This document shows positions 55,860-64,000 of a stretch of DNA of 64,000 bases, in pieces (within the stretch, counting starts at the first letter, position 1; every line of letters starts with the position of its first letter). Below the pieces are notes generated by a model. That model was not told the DNA's origin, did no database searches, and saw nothing but the letters and a program-made list of their open reading frames with translations. The stretch lies in the NCBI RefSeq assembly GCF_008369325.1, contig NZ_VOBI01000002.1, forward strand, positions 124,001 to 188,000, in the 5' to 3' direction. This DNA comes from Pseudomonas sp. ANT_H12B (GTDB lineage Bacteria > Pseudomonadota > Gammaproteobacteria > Pseudomonadales > Pseudomonadaceae). The position numbers and the translations under genes are program-made.

Positions 55860-56441
55860 CTACTTCGTTGGGTCGACGGGCCACGGGCAGTAACAACCCA
55901 CCGCCAGCGTGTGGGTGGCATTCACCGTGCGGCCTTCGTTTAACGCTTGCAGAATCGGCTCGATAAAACTGTTGCTTGAATTGCAGGTCAGGCCTTCGCT
56001 GTAGGGACCGAAATACGCCAGTTTGCCGCTGCGATCCCAGATCGCCACGGCCGGGCTGGCGGGAATCTGTTCCGAACCTGGCAGGACGGTGATGCTTTTC
56101 AGGCGGCTCAAGGTGCTCGGCAACTGACCGTGGCTACCCGGCTTTTGTACCGCATAAAACTCCACACCCTGCGGTACATATTGCTCGACCAGTTCTGTCA
56201 GGTGTTGTTGATTGCCGACATTGCACGGGCAGGCCGGGTCCCAGAAGTGCACCAGGCGGATGGCGCCGGGGCCGGCGAGTTCGTCGGGCAGGCGCAACGG
56301 GTCACCGGAGAACACCGCAGTGTGCTCGCTGAACGCCCGCAGATAACGCCCTTGAAACCAGTCGTAAGCCGTCCACAACACACCGGCACACACGAGCGCG
56401 AGCAGGCTGGCAAACACTGTGGCGCGGTAGGGCGAACGCAT
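55860..56441 (-). CDS. Thioredoxin-like membrane-anchored protein (DUF6436-like)
   Basis: 193 residues. N-terminal membrane helix (TVFASLLALVCAGVLWTAYD), then a thioredoxin-like domain with the redox motif HFWDPACPCNVGNQ (CPC) near residue 73. A second Cys cluster VGCYCPW occurs at the C-terminus. Likely periplasmic and redox-active; the partner is unknown. It is upstream of hacB on the same strand with 109 bases between. Confidence 0.75.
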   Translation of the reverse strand: MRSPYRATVFASLLALVCAGVLWTAYDWFQGRYLRAFSEHTAVFSGDPLRLPDELAGPGAIRLVHFWDPACPCNVGNQQHLTELVEQYVPQGVEFYAVQKPGSHGQLPSTLSRLKSITVLPGSEQIPASPAVAIWDRSGKLAYFGPYSEGLTCNSSNSFIEPILQALNEGRTVNATHTLAVGCYCPWPVDPTK

Positions 56442-56538
56442 GGGTTTCAGTCCTCAAAGGTCGGCTAGCTTGCCATGCTTGCCGCGACAGATGAATATCG
56501 CAGGCCCATAAAGTCCGATTCGTGTTCTGGAATTGCTC

Positions 56539-57486
56539 ATGTCTGCCACTTTCGACCCCGATCACCTGCGCGCCAGCCTGCGGCCACTGGCCGAGGGGCA
56601 GCCGTTGTCGGCAGAAGCACTGGCTTACCAGCGCTTCTATGGGCTGGATTTTGCGGGACGCACCCTGCGCAGTGGCCTGGGCCGTTTCGCGGTCGATGGT
56701 TATGAAGTGGTCAGTCAGTTCTGGTGGCCCGAGCGGGCGAAGGCGACGCTGTTTTTGTTTCACGGCTTCTACGATCACACCGGGCTTTATCGGCATGTGA
56801 TCGAGTGGGCGCTGGATCAGGGTTTTGCGGTGATTGCCTGCGACTTGCCGGGGCACGGATTGTCCAGCGGCGAACGGGCAAGCATCAAGGATTTCGCCGA
56901 GTATCAGGACACGCTGCAAGGGTTGTTCGCCGAGGCGTCGTCGCTTGACCTGCCGCAACCGTGGCACCTGTGCGGGCAGAGCACCGGTGGCGCGATCGTG
57001 ATCGATCATGTGCTCAATCAGGGCGCGAGCAGCCCGGCCCAGGGCCAGGTCATCCTGCTGTCACCGTTGGTAAGGCCGCGCGCCTGGGGCTGGTCGCAGC
57101 TCAGCTATTACCTGCTCAAGCCCTTTGTCAAAGCCATCGCCCGGCGTTTCAGCGAGAACTCCAATGACCCGGACTTTTTGCCGTTCCTGCAAGCCGATCC
57201 GTTGCAGCCGCTGCGCTTGCCAACGGCCTGGGTCGGTGCGCTGGCGCGGTGGATCAAGCGCATCGAAGTCGCACCAGCAAGTACCCGGCGGCCGTTGATC
57301 GTGCAAGGGCAGGCGGACATGACGGTGGATTGGGAGCACAACCTTGAGGTGTTGAAAGCCAAGTTCGATCGGCCGCAGGTGTTGATGTTGCCGGAGGCGC
57401 GGCATCATCTGGCGAATGAGACGCTGGCGTTGCGAGGCGAGTATTTCGGGTTTTTGACCAAGCGGATCAAGGGTCGGAATCTTTAG
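56539..57486 (+). CDS. Alpha/beta hydrolase (monoglyceride-lipase-like)
   Basis: 315 residues from ATG 56539 (CTGGAA upstream; TTG 56533 is a rarer alternative). Serine hydrolase lysophospholipase pattern: LFLFHGFYDHTGLYRHVIEW, CDLPGHGLSSGERASIKDF, nucleophile elbow GQSTGG near 145, and a late His in LPEARHHLANE. The Asp lies in VQGQADMTVDWEHN. Cytosolic; lipid or ester substrate unknown. Divergent from the thioredoxin-like gene. Confidence 0.85.
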   Translation: MSATFDPDHLRASLRPLAEGQPLSAEALAYQRFYGLDFAGRTLRSGLGRFAVDGYEVVSQFWWPERAKATLFLFHGFYDHTGLYRHVIEWALDQGFAVIACDLPGHGLSSGERASIKDFAEYQDTLQGLFAEASSLDLPQPWHLCGQSTGGAIVIDHVLNQGASSPAQGQVILLSPLVRPRAWGWSQLSYYLLKPFVKAIARRFSENSNDPDFLPFLQADPLQPLRLPTAWVGALARWIKRIEVAPASTRRPLIVQGQADMTVDWEHNLEVLKAKFDRPQVLMLPEARHHLANETLALRGEYFGFLTKRIKGRNL

Positions 57487-57503
57487 CGGCCGTCAGGGCC
57501 TCT

Positions 57504-57521
57504 TCGCGGGCTTGCCCGCGA
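57504..57521. repeat. REP core palindrome
   Basis: TCGCGGGC-TT-GCCCGCGA between convergent genes. Confidence 0.6.
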
Positions 57522-57545
57522 TGGCGATCAAACAGACGCTGAGCA

Positions 57546-58298
57546 TCACTGGCGAAGCGTTGAAGTATCCTGCCCCACCGCCAACCCCGCGCGAATTGCC
57601 GCCAACGCTGCCTGATAATAAGCCTTGCCTTCAGTGGATTCGGCAAACGTCGCAAACTCTTCCAGTTCGTTATCCGACAGGTCGCGATAGACATACAGCA
57701 GCGTGTTGTTCAGGTCGCTGCCGATCTGGTCCATCAAGCGCTGACGCTGACCGTTCAACATGCCTTGTGCCTGACCACCACCGAGCAGGCCGGGGATCAT
57801 CGAACTCAGGCTGTCGGCCGCGACGCCGGCGATCGCCAGGCTGACTTCAGCGCCGGCCTCGCGAGCGGGCAGGGCCTGGGCCAGATGACCGATGATCAGC
57901 ATGCGAGTGTCGCTGGCCTGCATCTTCGGCAGGCCCTTGGCATTTTTTGCCAACTGATCACGGCGGGTCGCCAGCAGTTCGGCGGCAACGACTTTCTTGC
58001 CCAGCGGCGATTGGAAGAACGTCAGTGCAGGTTTCGGATCGGAGAGAGATTTGCGCAGTTGCGCTTCGGCGCGTTGGTCCACGGCTTGAGGGGCAAAGCG
58101 CTGATTGCTGTTGTTTACGAGTGCCTGGAACACCGCCGGTGGCAGACTGTTCTGGTACCGCTGCTGAGCGGCCGAGAGGGCATCGTTGAAATGCGCGCGT
58201 TGTTCTGGCCAGCCGGCGACCTTGTACAACTGGTCGTGGCCGTCTGCCCAAGCGGGCATAACGCAGAACATCAGCATTGAGAAAAGCAAACGACGCAT
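57546..58298 (-). CDS. DUF2059-type secreted helical protein
   Basis: 250 residues from ATG at 58296-58298; upstream extension rejected. Signal peptide (MRRLLFSMLMFCVMPAWA-DGH). Helical mature part; the C-terminal ELEEFATFAESTEGKAYYQA has the look of DUF2059, which often has the pattern EL..F..F..S..G. Periplasmic; function unknown. Divergent from the oxygenase gene. Confidence 0.7.
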   Translation of the reverse strand: MRRLLFSMLMFCVMPAWADGHDQLYKVAGWPEQRAHFNDALSAAQQRYQNSLPPAVFQALVNNSNQRFAPQAVDQRAEAQLRKSLSDPKPALTFFQSPLGKKVVAAELLATRRDQLAKNAKGLPKMQASDTRMLIIGHLAQALPAREAGAEVSLAIAGVAADSLSSMIPGLLGGGQAQGMLNGQRQRLMDQIGSDLNNTLLYVYRDLSDNELEEFATFAESTEGKAYYQAALAAIRAGLAVGQDTSTLRQ

Positions 58299-58406
58299 AG
58301 GGACTCCTGTCAGCAGGCGACTATTCTCCGTGCGGCCTTCGTACTTGTCGAGAATTCGTATCAACCCGCTGCGCGGCTCTGTCGGATTCTCAGGCACAGG
58401 AATACT

Positions 58407-59039
58407 ATGCGCGCCATGCAAATACCCTCAGATCACCCGCTGCTGTTACGTATCGTCGACGACCTGGCCGAACACGGCTGGTCGCAGCAGAATATTTTCC
58501 TGCCTCTAGGTCTGACCCGGGAACTGGCGGCTGAGTGCCGTAAACGTGCAGCCGAGGGTGAATTGGCCCCGGCCGCGGTGGGCCGCGGACCGTCATCGGA
58601 GATTCGCGAGGGAATTCGTGGCGACCATATCCAGTGGATCGATCCCGGTCAGGCGCTGGCGTGCGACAGCTATCTGGAGTTGATGGACAGCCTGCGCGAA
58701 GCGATGAATCGCGGGTTGTATCTGGGCCTGGAAGATTTCGAAAGCCATTTCGCCCTGTACCCGCCCGGTGCGTTCTACCTCAAGCATATCGACCGTTTCC
58801 GCGATGATGACCGGCGCATGGTGTCGGCGGTGGTCTACCTCAATGACGAGTGGCTGCCCGAGCACGGCGGTCAGCTGCGCATGTACCTGGATGAGGGCGT
58901 CGAATACGATGTAGTGCCTGTCGGCGGATGCCTGGTGGTGTTCCTGTCGGGCGAGGTGCCCCACGAAGTCCTGCCCGCAATCCGGGATCGCCTGTCGTTG
59001 ACCGGCTGGTTCCGGCGTCGTGGCAACGAGCCGTTCTGA
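58407..59039 (+). CDS. 2OG-Fe(II) oxygenase, prolyl-4-hydroxylase-like
   Basis: 210 residues. Jelly-roll oxygenase: metal motif HxD in FYLKHIDRFRDDDRR, VVYLNDEWLPEHGGQLRMYL, distal His in SGEVPHEVLPA and the 2OG-binding Arg in DRLSLTGWFRRRG. All three metal ligands and the Arg are present. Likely hydroxylates a protein side chain in the cytosol (SM-20/PHD-like; inference). AGGAA upstream. The next gene starts 2 bases after its stop. Confidence 0.88.
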   Translation: MRAMQIPSDHPLLLRIVDDLAEHGWSQQNIFLPLGLTRELAAECRKRAAEGELAPAAVGRGPSSEIREGIRGDHIQWIDPGQALACDSYLELMDSLREAMNRGLYLGLEDFESHFALYPPGAFYLKHIDRFRDDDRRMVSAVVYLNDEWLPEHGGQLRMYLDEGVEYDVVPVGGCLVVFLSGEVPHEVLPAIRDRLSLTGWFRRRGNEPF

Positions 59040-59041
59040 TC

Positions 59042-59527
59042 ATGCAGAAAATTCTGGTAAGCCGCTGTCTGCTGGGTCACCGCGTACGCTACGACGGCGG
59101 GGCCAGCGGGCCGTTCGATCAGCTTCAGCAGTGGATCGATGAGGGTCGGGTGGTGCCATTGTGTCCAGAGGTTGCCGGTGGGTTGCCGACGCCGAGGGCC
59201 GCGGCGGAGATTCCGGGCGGGCAAGGTGGTGACGTGCTGGATGGCCACGCCTCAGTGATCACCACCGAGGGTGAGGATGTCAGTGCGCAGTTTCTGAGCG
59301 GTGCTTATCAGGCGTTGGAGCTGGTGCAAAAGCACGGCATCCGCATTGCTGTGCTCAAGGCCAACAGCCCGTCTTGCGGGAATCTGTTGACCTACGACGG
59401 GACGTTCAGTGGGGTGAAGGTCAGTGGTGAAGGCGTGACTGCCGCATTGCTCAAGCGGCATGGCGTTCAGGTCTTCAGTGAGTTGGAGTTGACGGAAGCA
59501 GCGGTGGCGTTAAATACTCTGAACTGA
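59042..59527 (+). CDS. DUF523 family protein
   Basis: 161 residues from ATG 59042; the longer frame is inside the preceding gene. DUF523 pattern: ILVSRCLLGHRVRYDGG, VVPLCPEVAGGLPTPR, LKANSPSCGN and a C-terminal GVQVFSELEL. Several conserved cysteines suggest a metal or sulfur site. Two bases from the oxygenase stop; co-translated. Function unknown. Confidence 0.88.
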   Translation: MQKILVSRCLLGHRVRYDGGASGPFDQLQQWIDEGRVVPLCPEVAGGLPTPRAAAEIPGGQGGDVLDGHASVITTEGEDVSAQFLSGAYQALELVQKHGIRIAVLKANSPSCGNLLTYDGTFSGVKVSGEGVTAALLKRHGVQVFSELELTEAAVALNTLN

Positions 59528-59534
59528 TTCAAGA

Positions 59535-59718
59535 ACCACCCCTCACCCCAGCCCTCCCGAAACGTCGGACCGCCCCAATGGGGAGAGGGGGAAAGGGAGC
59601 CGATCGGGGGCTTTTCAAATCCTGAGTTCGACTCGATTCTTCAGGTCGATGGATAGCGTTAGACACCTCGGTCAGTCCCCTCGCCCCCCTGGGGAGAGGG
59701 TTAGGGTGAGGGGTGGTT
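59535..59718. repeat. Imperfect long inverted repeat
   Basis: ACCACCCCTCACCCCAGCCC (59535 on) faces GAGGGTTAGGGTGAGGGGTG (59695-59714). GGGGAGAGGG lies on both sides of the middle. Known Pseudomonas intergenic repeats have the same CCCTCACCC core. No coding. Confidence 0.65.
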
Positions 59719-59735
59719 CGAGCGGCTGACGATAT

Positions 59736-60323
59736 CTAGGGTTTGGGCGCCACACTCGTATCCGTCCCCAACCACTTCTGCGATAACGCCTCCAGTCGCC
59801 CATCCGCCTTGATACGTTGCAGCGCGTTTTCCAGGCTGGCATGAAACGCCGGGTTACCCTTCTGAAACGGAATCGCCAGGCTCACTGTCTGGCCAACCTT
59901 CGGCGCTTCTTCCTTCAGCGACTGCACCAGCAGCATTGAGCGCGGCGGCTCTTCTTTTTGCGCGATCAATTGCGCATCGGCGTAGCTGTAAGGTTCGCTG
60001 AAGTCGAAACGATCCTTGAGATCCGGGGTCACTGCTATGTGGTTGATGGCCACGTCGTACTTGCCGGTTTCAACGCCTTGCAACAGATCGCTGGAATCGG
60101 TGACGACGAAGTCCGCCCGTACATCCAGTTCGTTGGCCAGCAGTTGACCCAACTCGACCTCGAAGCCCGTTAGTTTGTCGTCGTCCTTGAAATTGAAGGG
60201 CGGTGTATTAGCCTCAAGGGCAATGCGCAATTCGCCGCGGTCGTTTACGTCGTCAATCAGTTCGGCATGAGCCAAAGAGCTCAGAAGGGGTAGCAGGCAG
60301 ATCAGGCCAGGCAAAAAACGCAT
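59736..60323 (-). CDS. Short amino-acid-type solute-binding protein
   Basis: 195 residues from ATG at 60321-60323 (AGGAGTGACC before). Signal peptide cut near AHA-ELIDDVN. Amino-acid-binding (SBP_bac_3) lobe 1 is intact: GELRIALEANTPPFNFKDDD, LTGFEVELGQLLANELDV, GVETGKYDVAINHIAVTPDL. After YSYADAQLIAQ the usual lobe-2 segment of about 60 residues is compressed before FQKGNPAFHASLENALQRIK. Such proteins usually have about 250 residues, so part of the second lobe is missing or unusually short. Ligand binding may be lost or altered. Confidence 0.7.
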   Translation of the reverse strand: MRFLPGLICLLPLLSSLAHAELIDDVNDRGELRIALEANTPPFNFKDDDKLTGFEVELGQLLANELDVRADFVVTDSSDLLQGVETGKYDVAINHIAVTPDLKDRFDFSEPYSYADAQLIAQKEEPPRSMLLVQSLKEEAPKVGQTVSLAIPFQKGNPAFHASLENALQRIKADGRLEALSQKWLGTDTSVAPKP

Positions 60324-60458
60324 GGTCACTCCTTTGAATTCATTATTGCGATGCTCTGATTCAGGCTCGCTTTGCTATGGTTGTCGAGTGCCTTCGACAA
60401 CGAATGGCCGTGAAGTTGTCATGGCCACACGGATTTTACGAAAAAACTGGAGAAGAGA

Positions 60459-60884
60459 ATGAAAACGTTTATGTCACGAGCAGCATTCGCTGGCCTTTTG
60501 CTGAGTGCTTCGATGTTGGCAACCGCTGCTACGCCGGCTCCCAAGGGGGCTGAAGTGTCCATCGTTTCTCCTGCGGACGGAGCCACGGTTCCGCAAACCG
60601 TCGTCGTCAAGTTCGCTGTCGAGAACATTGCGCTGGCGCCAGCGGGCGATGTCACCAAGAACACCGGCCATCACCACTTGCTGATCGATGTCGATCAACT
60701 GCCAGCCGCCGGTGCGCCGATCCCCAATGATGCCAACCATCTGCATTTCGGCAAGGCGCAGACCCAGGCTGAAATAAAGCTGACGCCGGGCAAACACACC
60801 TTGCAGCTGGAACTGGGCGACAGCGGCCACATGCCGTTCGATCCGCCGATCGTGTCGGAGAAAATCACCGTCAACGTTAAGTAA
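60459..60884 (+). CDS. DUF4399 secreted protein
   Basis: 141 residues. Signal peptide cut near ATA-ATPAPKGAEV. The DUF4399 pattern includes EVSIVSPADGATVPQTVVVK, NTGHHHLLIDVDQLPAAGA and LQLELGDSGHMPFDPPIVS. The GHHHLLID cluster could bind metal. GGAGAAGAG upstream. Function unknown. A terminator shared with serA follows. Confidence 0.82.
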   Translation: MKTFMSRAAFAGLLLSASMLATAATPAPKGAEVSIVSPADGATVPQTVVVKFAVENIALAPAGDVTKNTGHHHLLIDVDQLPAAGAPIPNDANHLHFGKAQTQAEIKLTPGKHTLQLELGDSGHMPFDPPIVSEKITVNVK

Positions 60885-60913
60885 CCTGCTCGGAATAAAG
60901 AACCGCGCCTATG

Positions 60914-60943
60914 AAAAAGGAGACCCGAAGGTCTCCTTTTTTT
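60914..60943. terminator. Bidirectional terminator, DUF4399 / serA
   Basis: AAAAAGGAGACC-CGAA-GGTCTCCTTTTTTT, perfect stem flanked by A5 and T7. Confidence 0.88.
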
Positions 60944-60959
60944 GTCGCTCAAGTCACTA

Positions 60960-62189
60960 TCAGAACAACACGCGGCAACGAATGGTGCCGTTGATGTGTT
61001 GCAGCTTCTCTTGCGCCATTTCCGAGTACTCGGCGTCTACGTCGATCACCACGTAACCGACTTTCTCGTTGGTCTGCAGGAACTGACCGGAAATGTTGAT
61101 GCCGTTTTCGGCGAAGACCTTGTTGATCTCGCTCATCACACCCGGAATGTTCTCGTGGATGTGCAGCAAACGGTGCTTGCCAGGGTGAGCGGGCAAAGCC
61201 ACTTCCGGGAAGTTCACGGACGATACCGAAGTACCGTTGTCGCTGTACTTGACCAGTTTTTCTGCTACTTCCAGACCGATGTTGGCTTGCGCTTCAGCGG
61301 TGGAGCCGCCGATGTGCGGGGTCAGGATCACGTTGTCCAGGCCACGCAGCGGGCTTGCGAACTCTTCGTCGTTGGAGCGAGGCTCCACCGGGAATACGTC
61401 GATGGCCGCGCCGATCAGGTGCTTGTCCTTGATCGCGTCCGCCAGGGCGTCTAGCTCGACCACGGTGCCGCGAGCAGCGTTGATCAGAATCCCGCCCTTC
61501 TTGATGGCGCGGATTTCCTTCTCGCCGATCATCCACTGGGTCGCAGCGGTTTCCGGAACGTGCAGGGTGACGATGTCCGACATGCCCAACAGCTCGGTCA
61601 GGTTACCGACCTGAGTCGCGTTACCCAGTGGCAGCTTGGTCACGGTGTCGTAGAAGTACACCTGCATGCCCAGGCCTTCAGCCAGGACCGACAGTTGAGT
61701 ACCGATCGAGCCGTAACCGACGATGCCCAGCTTCTTGCCGCGGATTTCGAAGGAGTTGGCTGCGCTCTTGATCCAGCCGCCACGGTGGCAGGAAGCGTTC
61801 TTCTCAGGGATGCCGCGCAGCAACAGGATCGCTTCGGCCAGCACCAGCTCCGCTACGGAGCGAGTGTTGGAGTACGGCGCGTTGAACACTGCGATGCCGC
61901 GTTCGCGGGCCGCGTTCAGGTCGACCTGGTTGGTGCCGATGCAGAAACAGCCGACAGCGACCAGTTTCTTCGCGTGATCGAAGATTTCTTCGGTCAGTTG
62001 AGTGCGGGAGCGAATGCCGATGAAGTGCGCATCAGCAATCTTTTCCTTCAGCTGGGCTTCCGGCAGAGAACCGGTGAGGTACTCGATGCTGGTGTAGCCC
62101 GCCGACTTGAGGACGTCGACAGCCGATTGGTGGACGCCTTCGAGAAGAAGGAACTTGATCTTGCTCTTATCGAGAGAAGTCTTGCTCAT
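60960..62189 (-). CDS. serA: D-3-phosphoglycerate dehydrogenase SerA
   Basis: 409 residues, E. coli-type SerA. Oxidises 3-phosphoglycerate in serine synthesis and also reduces 2-oxoglutarate to D-2-hydroxyglutarate. Signatures: KIKFLLLEGVHQSAVDVLKS, NAARERGIAVFNAPYSNTRS, NAD motif LGIVGYGSIGTQLSVLAEG, catalytic Arg in LINAARGTVVELDALADA and His in VILTPHIGGSTAEAQ. A C-terminal ACT domain (about 335-409: HIHENIPGVMSEINKVFAEN) binds serine for feedback. Divergent from the D-2-hydroxyglutarate dehydrogenase gene. Confidence 0.95.
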   Translation of the reverse strand: MSKTSLDKSKIKFLLLEGVHQSAVDVLKSAGYTSIEYLTGSLPEAQLKEKIADAHFIGIRSRTQLTEEIFDHAKKLVAVGCFCIGTNQVDLNAARERGIAVFNAPYSNTRSVAELVLAEAILLLRGIPEKNASCHRGGWIKSAANSFEIRGKKLGIVGYGSIGTQLSVLAEGLGMQVYFYDTVTKLPLGNATQVGNLTELLGMSDIVTLHVPETAATQWMIGEKEIRAIKKGGILINAARGTVVELDALADAIKDKHLIGAAIDVFPVEPRSNDEEFASPLRGLDNVILTPHIGGSTAEAQANIGLEVAEKLVKYSDNGTSVSSVNFPEVALPAHPGKHRLLHIHENIPGVMSEINKVFAENGINISGQFLQTNEKVGYVVIDVDAEYSEMAQEKLQHINGTIRCRVLF

Positions 62190-62393
62190 CTGCGTAAACC
62201 TGTATCCCGGAGAAAAATGGCAGGAAATAGCCAGCAGACGCTGACCCGAACGGCAAGAAGGCCGTTACCGCAGAATAGCCGTTGGGCACTACCCTGCGGG
62301 GTCGGTATGCTAGCATACGCACCCCGCTAAACACTCATTCCTGCGACGTGAAGCGTTCTCAGGATGACCATGAATTGTTCGAGAGTTCTGTCG
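62190..62393. promoter_or_regulatory. Divergent control region serA / D2HGDH
   Basis: Holds a 32-base dyad at 62296-62327: outer arms GCGGGGT / ACCCCGC and a perfect core GTATGCTAGCATAC (62305-62318). TATGCT reads as a -10 box on both strands. A shared control point is likely (inference). Confidence 0.5.
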
Positions 62394-63788
62394 ATGACCA
62401 ATCCTGCCCTGATTGAAGAGCTGAAGACCCTGGTTGAGCCTGGCAAGGTGCTGACCGATGCCGACTCCCTGAATGCTTACGGTAAGGATTGGACCAAGCA
62501 TTTCGCCCCGGCCCCGACCGCCATCGTGTTCCCCAAGACCACCGAACAGGTCCAGGCCATTGTCCGCTGGGCCAATGAGCACAAGGTTGCGCTGGTACCG
62601 TCCGGCGGTCGCACCGGGCTTTCCGCCGCTGCCGTGGCCGCGAATGGCGAAGTGGTCGTCTCGTTCGACTATATGAACCAGATCCTCGACGTGAACATGA
62701 CGGACCGCACCGCCGTTTGCCAGCCGGGCGTGGTCACCGAGCATTTGCAGAACGTCGCCGAAGAAAAAGGCCTGTACTACCCGGTGGACTTCGCTTCGGC
62801 AGGTTCCAGCCAGATTGGCGGCAATATCGGCACCAATGCCGGCGGGATCAAGGTGATTCGCTACGGCATGACCCGCAACTGGGTGGCCGGCATGAAAGTC
62901 GTCACCGGCAAGGGCGATGTGCTGGAGCTGAACCGCGACCTGATCAAGAATGCTACCGGTTACGACCTGCGTCAGCTGTTCATCGGTGCTGAAGGCACCC
63001 TCGGTTTTGTGGTCGAAGCGACCATGCGTCTGGACCGTGCCCCGAAAAACCTCACCGCGATGGTCCTCGGCACTACCGATTTCGACTCGATCATGCCGGT
63101 GCTGCACGCGTTCCAGAGCAAACTCGACCTGACCGCCTTCGAATTCTTCTCCGATAAAGCCTTGGCCAAGGTCATGGGCCGGGGCGACGTACCAGCGCCA
63201 TTCGAAACCGATTGCCCGTTCTACGCGTTGCTGGAATTCGAAGCGACCACCGAAGAAGTGGCCAACCACGCCCTGGAAACTTTCGAACATTGCGTTGAGC
63301 AGGGCTGGGTACTTGACGGCGTAATGAGCCAGAGCGAAACCCAGTTGCAGAACCTCTGGAAGCTGCGCGAATACATCTCCGAAACCATTTCCCACTGGAC
63401 GCCGTACAAGAACGACATTTCGGTCACTGTGTCGAAAGTCCCGGCGTTTCTGAAGGAAATCGATGCGATCGTCGGTGAACACTACCCGGACTTCGAAATC
63501 GTCTGGTTCGGCCACATCGGCGACGGCAACCTGCACTTGAACATCCTCAAGCCTGAAAACCTGAGCAAGGACGAGTTCTTCGCCAAGTGCGCGACCGTCA
63601 ACAAGTGGGTGTTCGAAACCGTCGAGAAGTACAACGGTTCGATTTCCGCCGAACACGGCGTGGGCATGACCAAGCGTGACTACTTGACCTACAGCCGCTC
63701 CCCGGTTGAGATCGAGTACATGAAAGCCGTCAAGGCAGTGTTCGACCCGAACGGCATCATGAACCCGGGCAAGATTTTCGCTGTTTGA
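62394..63788 (+). CDS. d2hgdh: D-2-hydroxyglutarate dehydrogenase (FAD)
   Basis: 464 residues from ATG 62394; ATG 62370 or 62364 would add 8 or 10 residues and have a slightly better AGGA, so the start is unsettled. FAD-binding PCMH domain: VFPKTTEQVQAIVRWANEHK, PSGGRTGLSAAAVAANGEVV, GSSQIGGNIGTNAGGIKVIR, then a C-terminal FAD-oxidase domain with metal and substrate motifs WFGHIGDGNLHLN and EHGVGMTKRDYL. Oxidises D-2-hydroxyglutarate, removing the by-product of SerA and pulling serine synthesis forward; this coupling is known in Pseudomonas. Confidence 0.9.
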   Translation: MTNPALIEELKTLVEPGKVLTDADSLNAYGKDWTKHFAPAPTAIVFPKTTEQVQAIVRWANEHKVALVPSGGRTGLSAAAVAANGEVVVSFDYMNQILDVNMTDRTAVCQPGVVTEHLQNVAEEKGLYYPVDFASAGSSQIGGNIGTNAGGIKVIRYGMTRNWVAGMKVVTGKGDVLELNRDLIKNATGYDLRQLFIGAEGTLGFVVEATMRLDRAPKNLTAMVLGTTDFDSIMPVLHAFQSKLDLTAFEFFSDKALAKVMGRGDVPAPFETDCPFYALLEFEATTEEVANHALETFEHCVEQGWVLDGVMSQSETQLQNLWKLREYISETISHWTPYKNDISVTVSKVPAFLKEIDAIVGEHYPDFEIVWFGHIGDGNLHLNILKPENLSKDEFFAKCATVNKWVFETVEKYNGSISAEHGVGMTKRDYLTYSRSPVEIEYMKAVKAVFDPNGIMNPGKIFAV

Positions 63789-63824
63789 CTTTTGAATTTA
63801 AGCGCTACGAAACAGGAGTCGGTA

Positions 63825-64000
63825 ATGAGCTATCAGCACCAGTATGTCGACGGTACGCGTATTCACTTCCCGCTGGGAAAAGTGGTGTGCATCGGGCGCA
63901 ACTACGCCGAACACGCCAAGGAACTGGACAACCCGGTGCCTACAGAACCGCTGCTGTTCATAAAGCCGGGCAGTTGCGTAGTGCCGCTGGAAGGCGGTTT
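63825..64000 (+). CDS. Fumarylacetoacetate hydrolase family protein, 5' part
   Basis: ATG 63825 with AGGAGT upstream; 58 complete codons before the window ends. Start [20 protein letters not shown], then [17 protein letters not shown] and [10 protein letters not shown], typical of the FAH-fold acylpyruvase/isomerase family. It begins 36 bases after the D-2-hydroxyglutarate dehydrogenase stop, probably in one operon. Exact reaction unknown without the C-terminus. Confidence 0.88.
   Translation, partial: MSYQHQYVDGTRIHFPLGKVVCIGRNYAEHAKELDNPVPTEPLLFIKPGSCVVPLEGG

Overview
The window is about 64 kb of a Pseudomonas chromosome, most likely the P. fluorescens group. Reasons: about 60% GC, protein sequences typical of the genus, many REP-type palindromes (TGTGGGAGCGGGC and CGTTCCCACGC classes), and gene neighbourhoods that I recall from Pseudomonas genomes (zapA-6S RNA-ygfA; ygfB-pepP-ubiH; gcvTHP; spu; serA next to D-2-hydroxyglutarate dehydrogenase). 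There is no phage, plasmid, transposase, CRISPR array or rRNA, and I saw no tRNA. Most of the window is core metabolism.

Layout. 1-6.7 kb: the end of a chaC-like gene, glpT with a GlpR-like operator, a secreted TonB-C-domain protein, a quinone reductase, a FliL-domain protein, an EVE-domain protein, a 50-residue membrane peptide, ygfA, 6S RNA (ssrS), zapA and a zapB-like gene. 6.8-11.6 kb: ygfB-pepP-ubiH-DUF4442-ubiI-like operon (peptidase and ubiquinone hydroxylases). 11.9-19.4 kb: ferric-iron binding protein and permease with no ATPase beside them, then gcvT-gcvH-gcvP behind a leader that can fold. 19.5-28.7 kb: DUF2388, NfeD-SPFH pair, a lone GspE/PilB-type ATPase, an ACT-like small protein, an Lrp regulator, a CYTH-CHAD protein, argE and argA.

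28.8-39.8 kb is a sulfur-scavenging island: a lone TauA, two tandem OprD-type porins, peroxiredoxin LsfA, ssuEADCBF and a TetR regulator. Its control regions share AT-rich repeated motifs, which suggests one sulfate-starvation regulon, probably under CysB-type control (inference). 39.9-51.3 kb: alpha-carbonic anhydrase, then the polyamine locus spuI / spuA remnant / spuB-C-D-E-F-G-H. The spuA (gamma-glutamyl-GABA hydrolase) frame is only 126 codons and has lost most of its catalytic domain.

51.4-64 kb: HD-domain hydrolase, GlxA-type regulator, HacB-type acylase, thioredoxin-like and alpha/beta-hydrolase genes, DUF2059, a 2OG-Fe(II) oxygenase with DUF523, a short solute-binding protein, DUF4399, serA divergent from D-2-hydroxyglutarate dehydrogenase (a redox-coupled pair), and the start of a fumarylacetoacetate-hydrolase family gene.

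I did not find an obviously new multi-gene system. The most unusual items are the gutted spuA, the shared sulfur-regulon motifs, a 157-bp near-perfect palindromic element at 25.8 kb, the foldable gcvT and spuE leaders, and the long dyad between serA and its partner.
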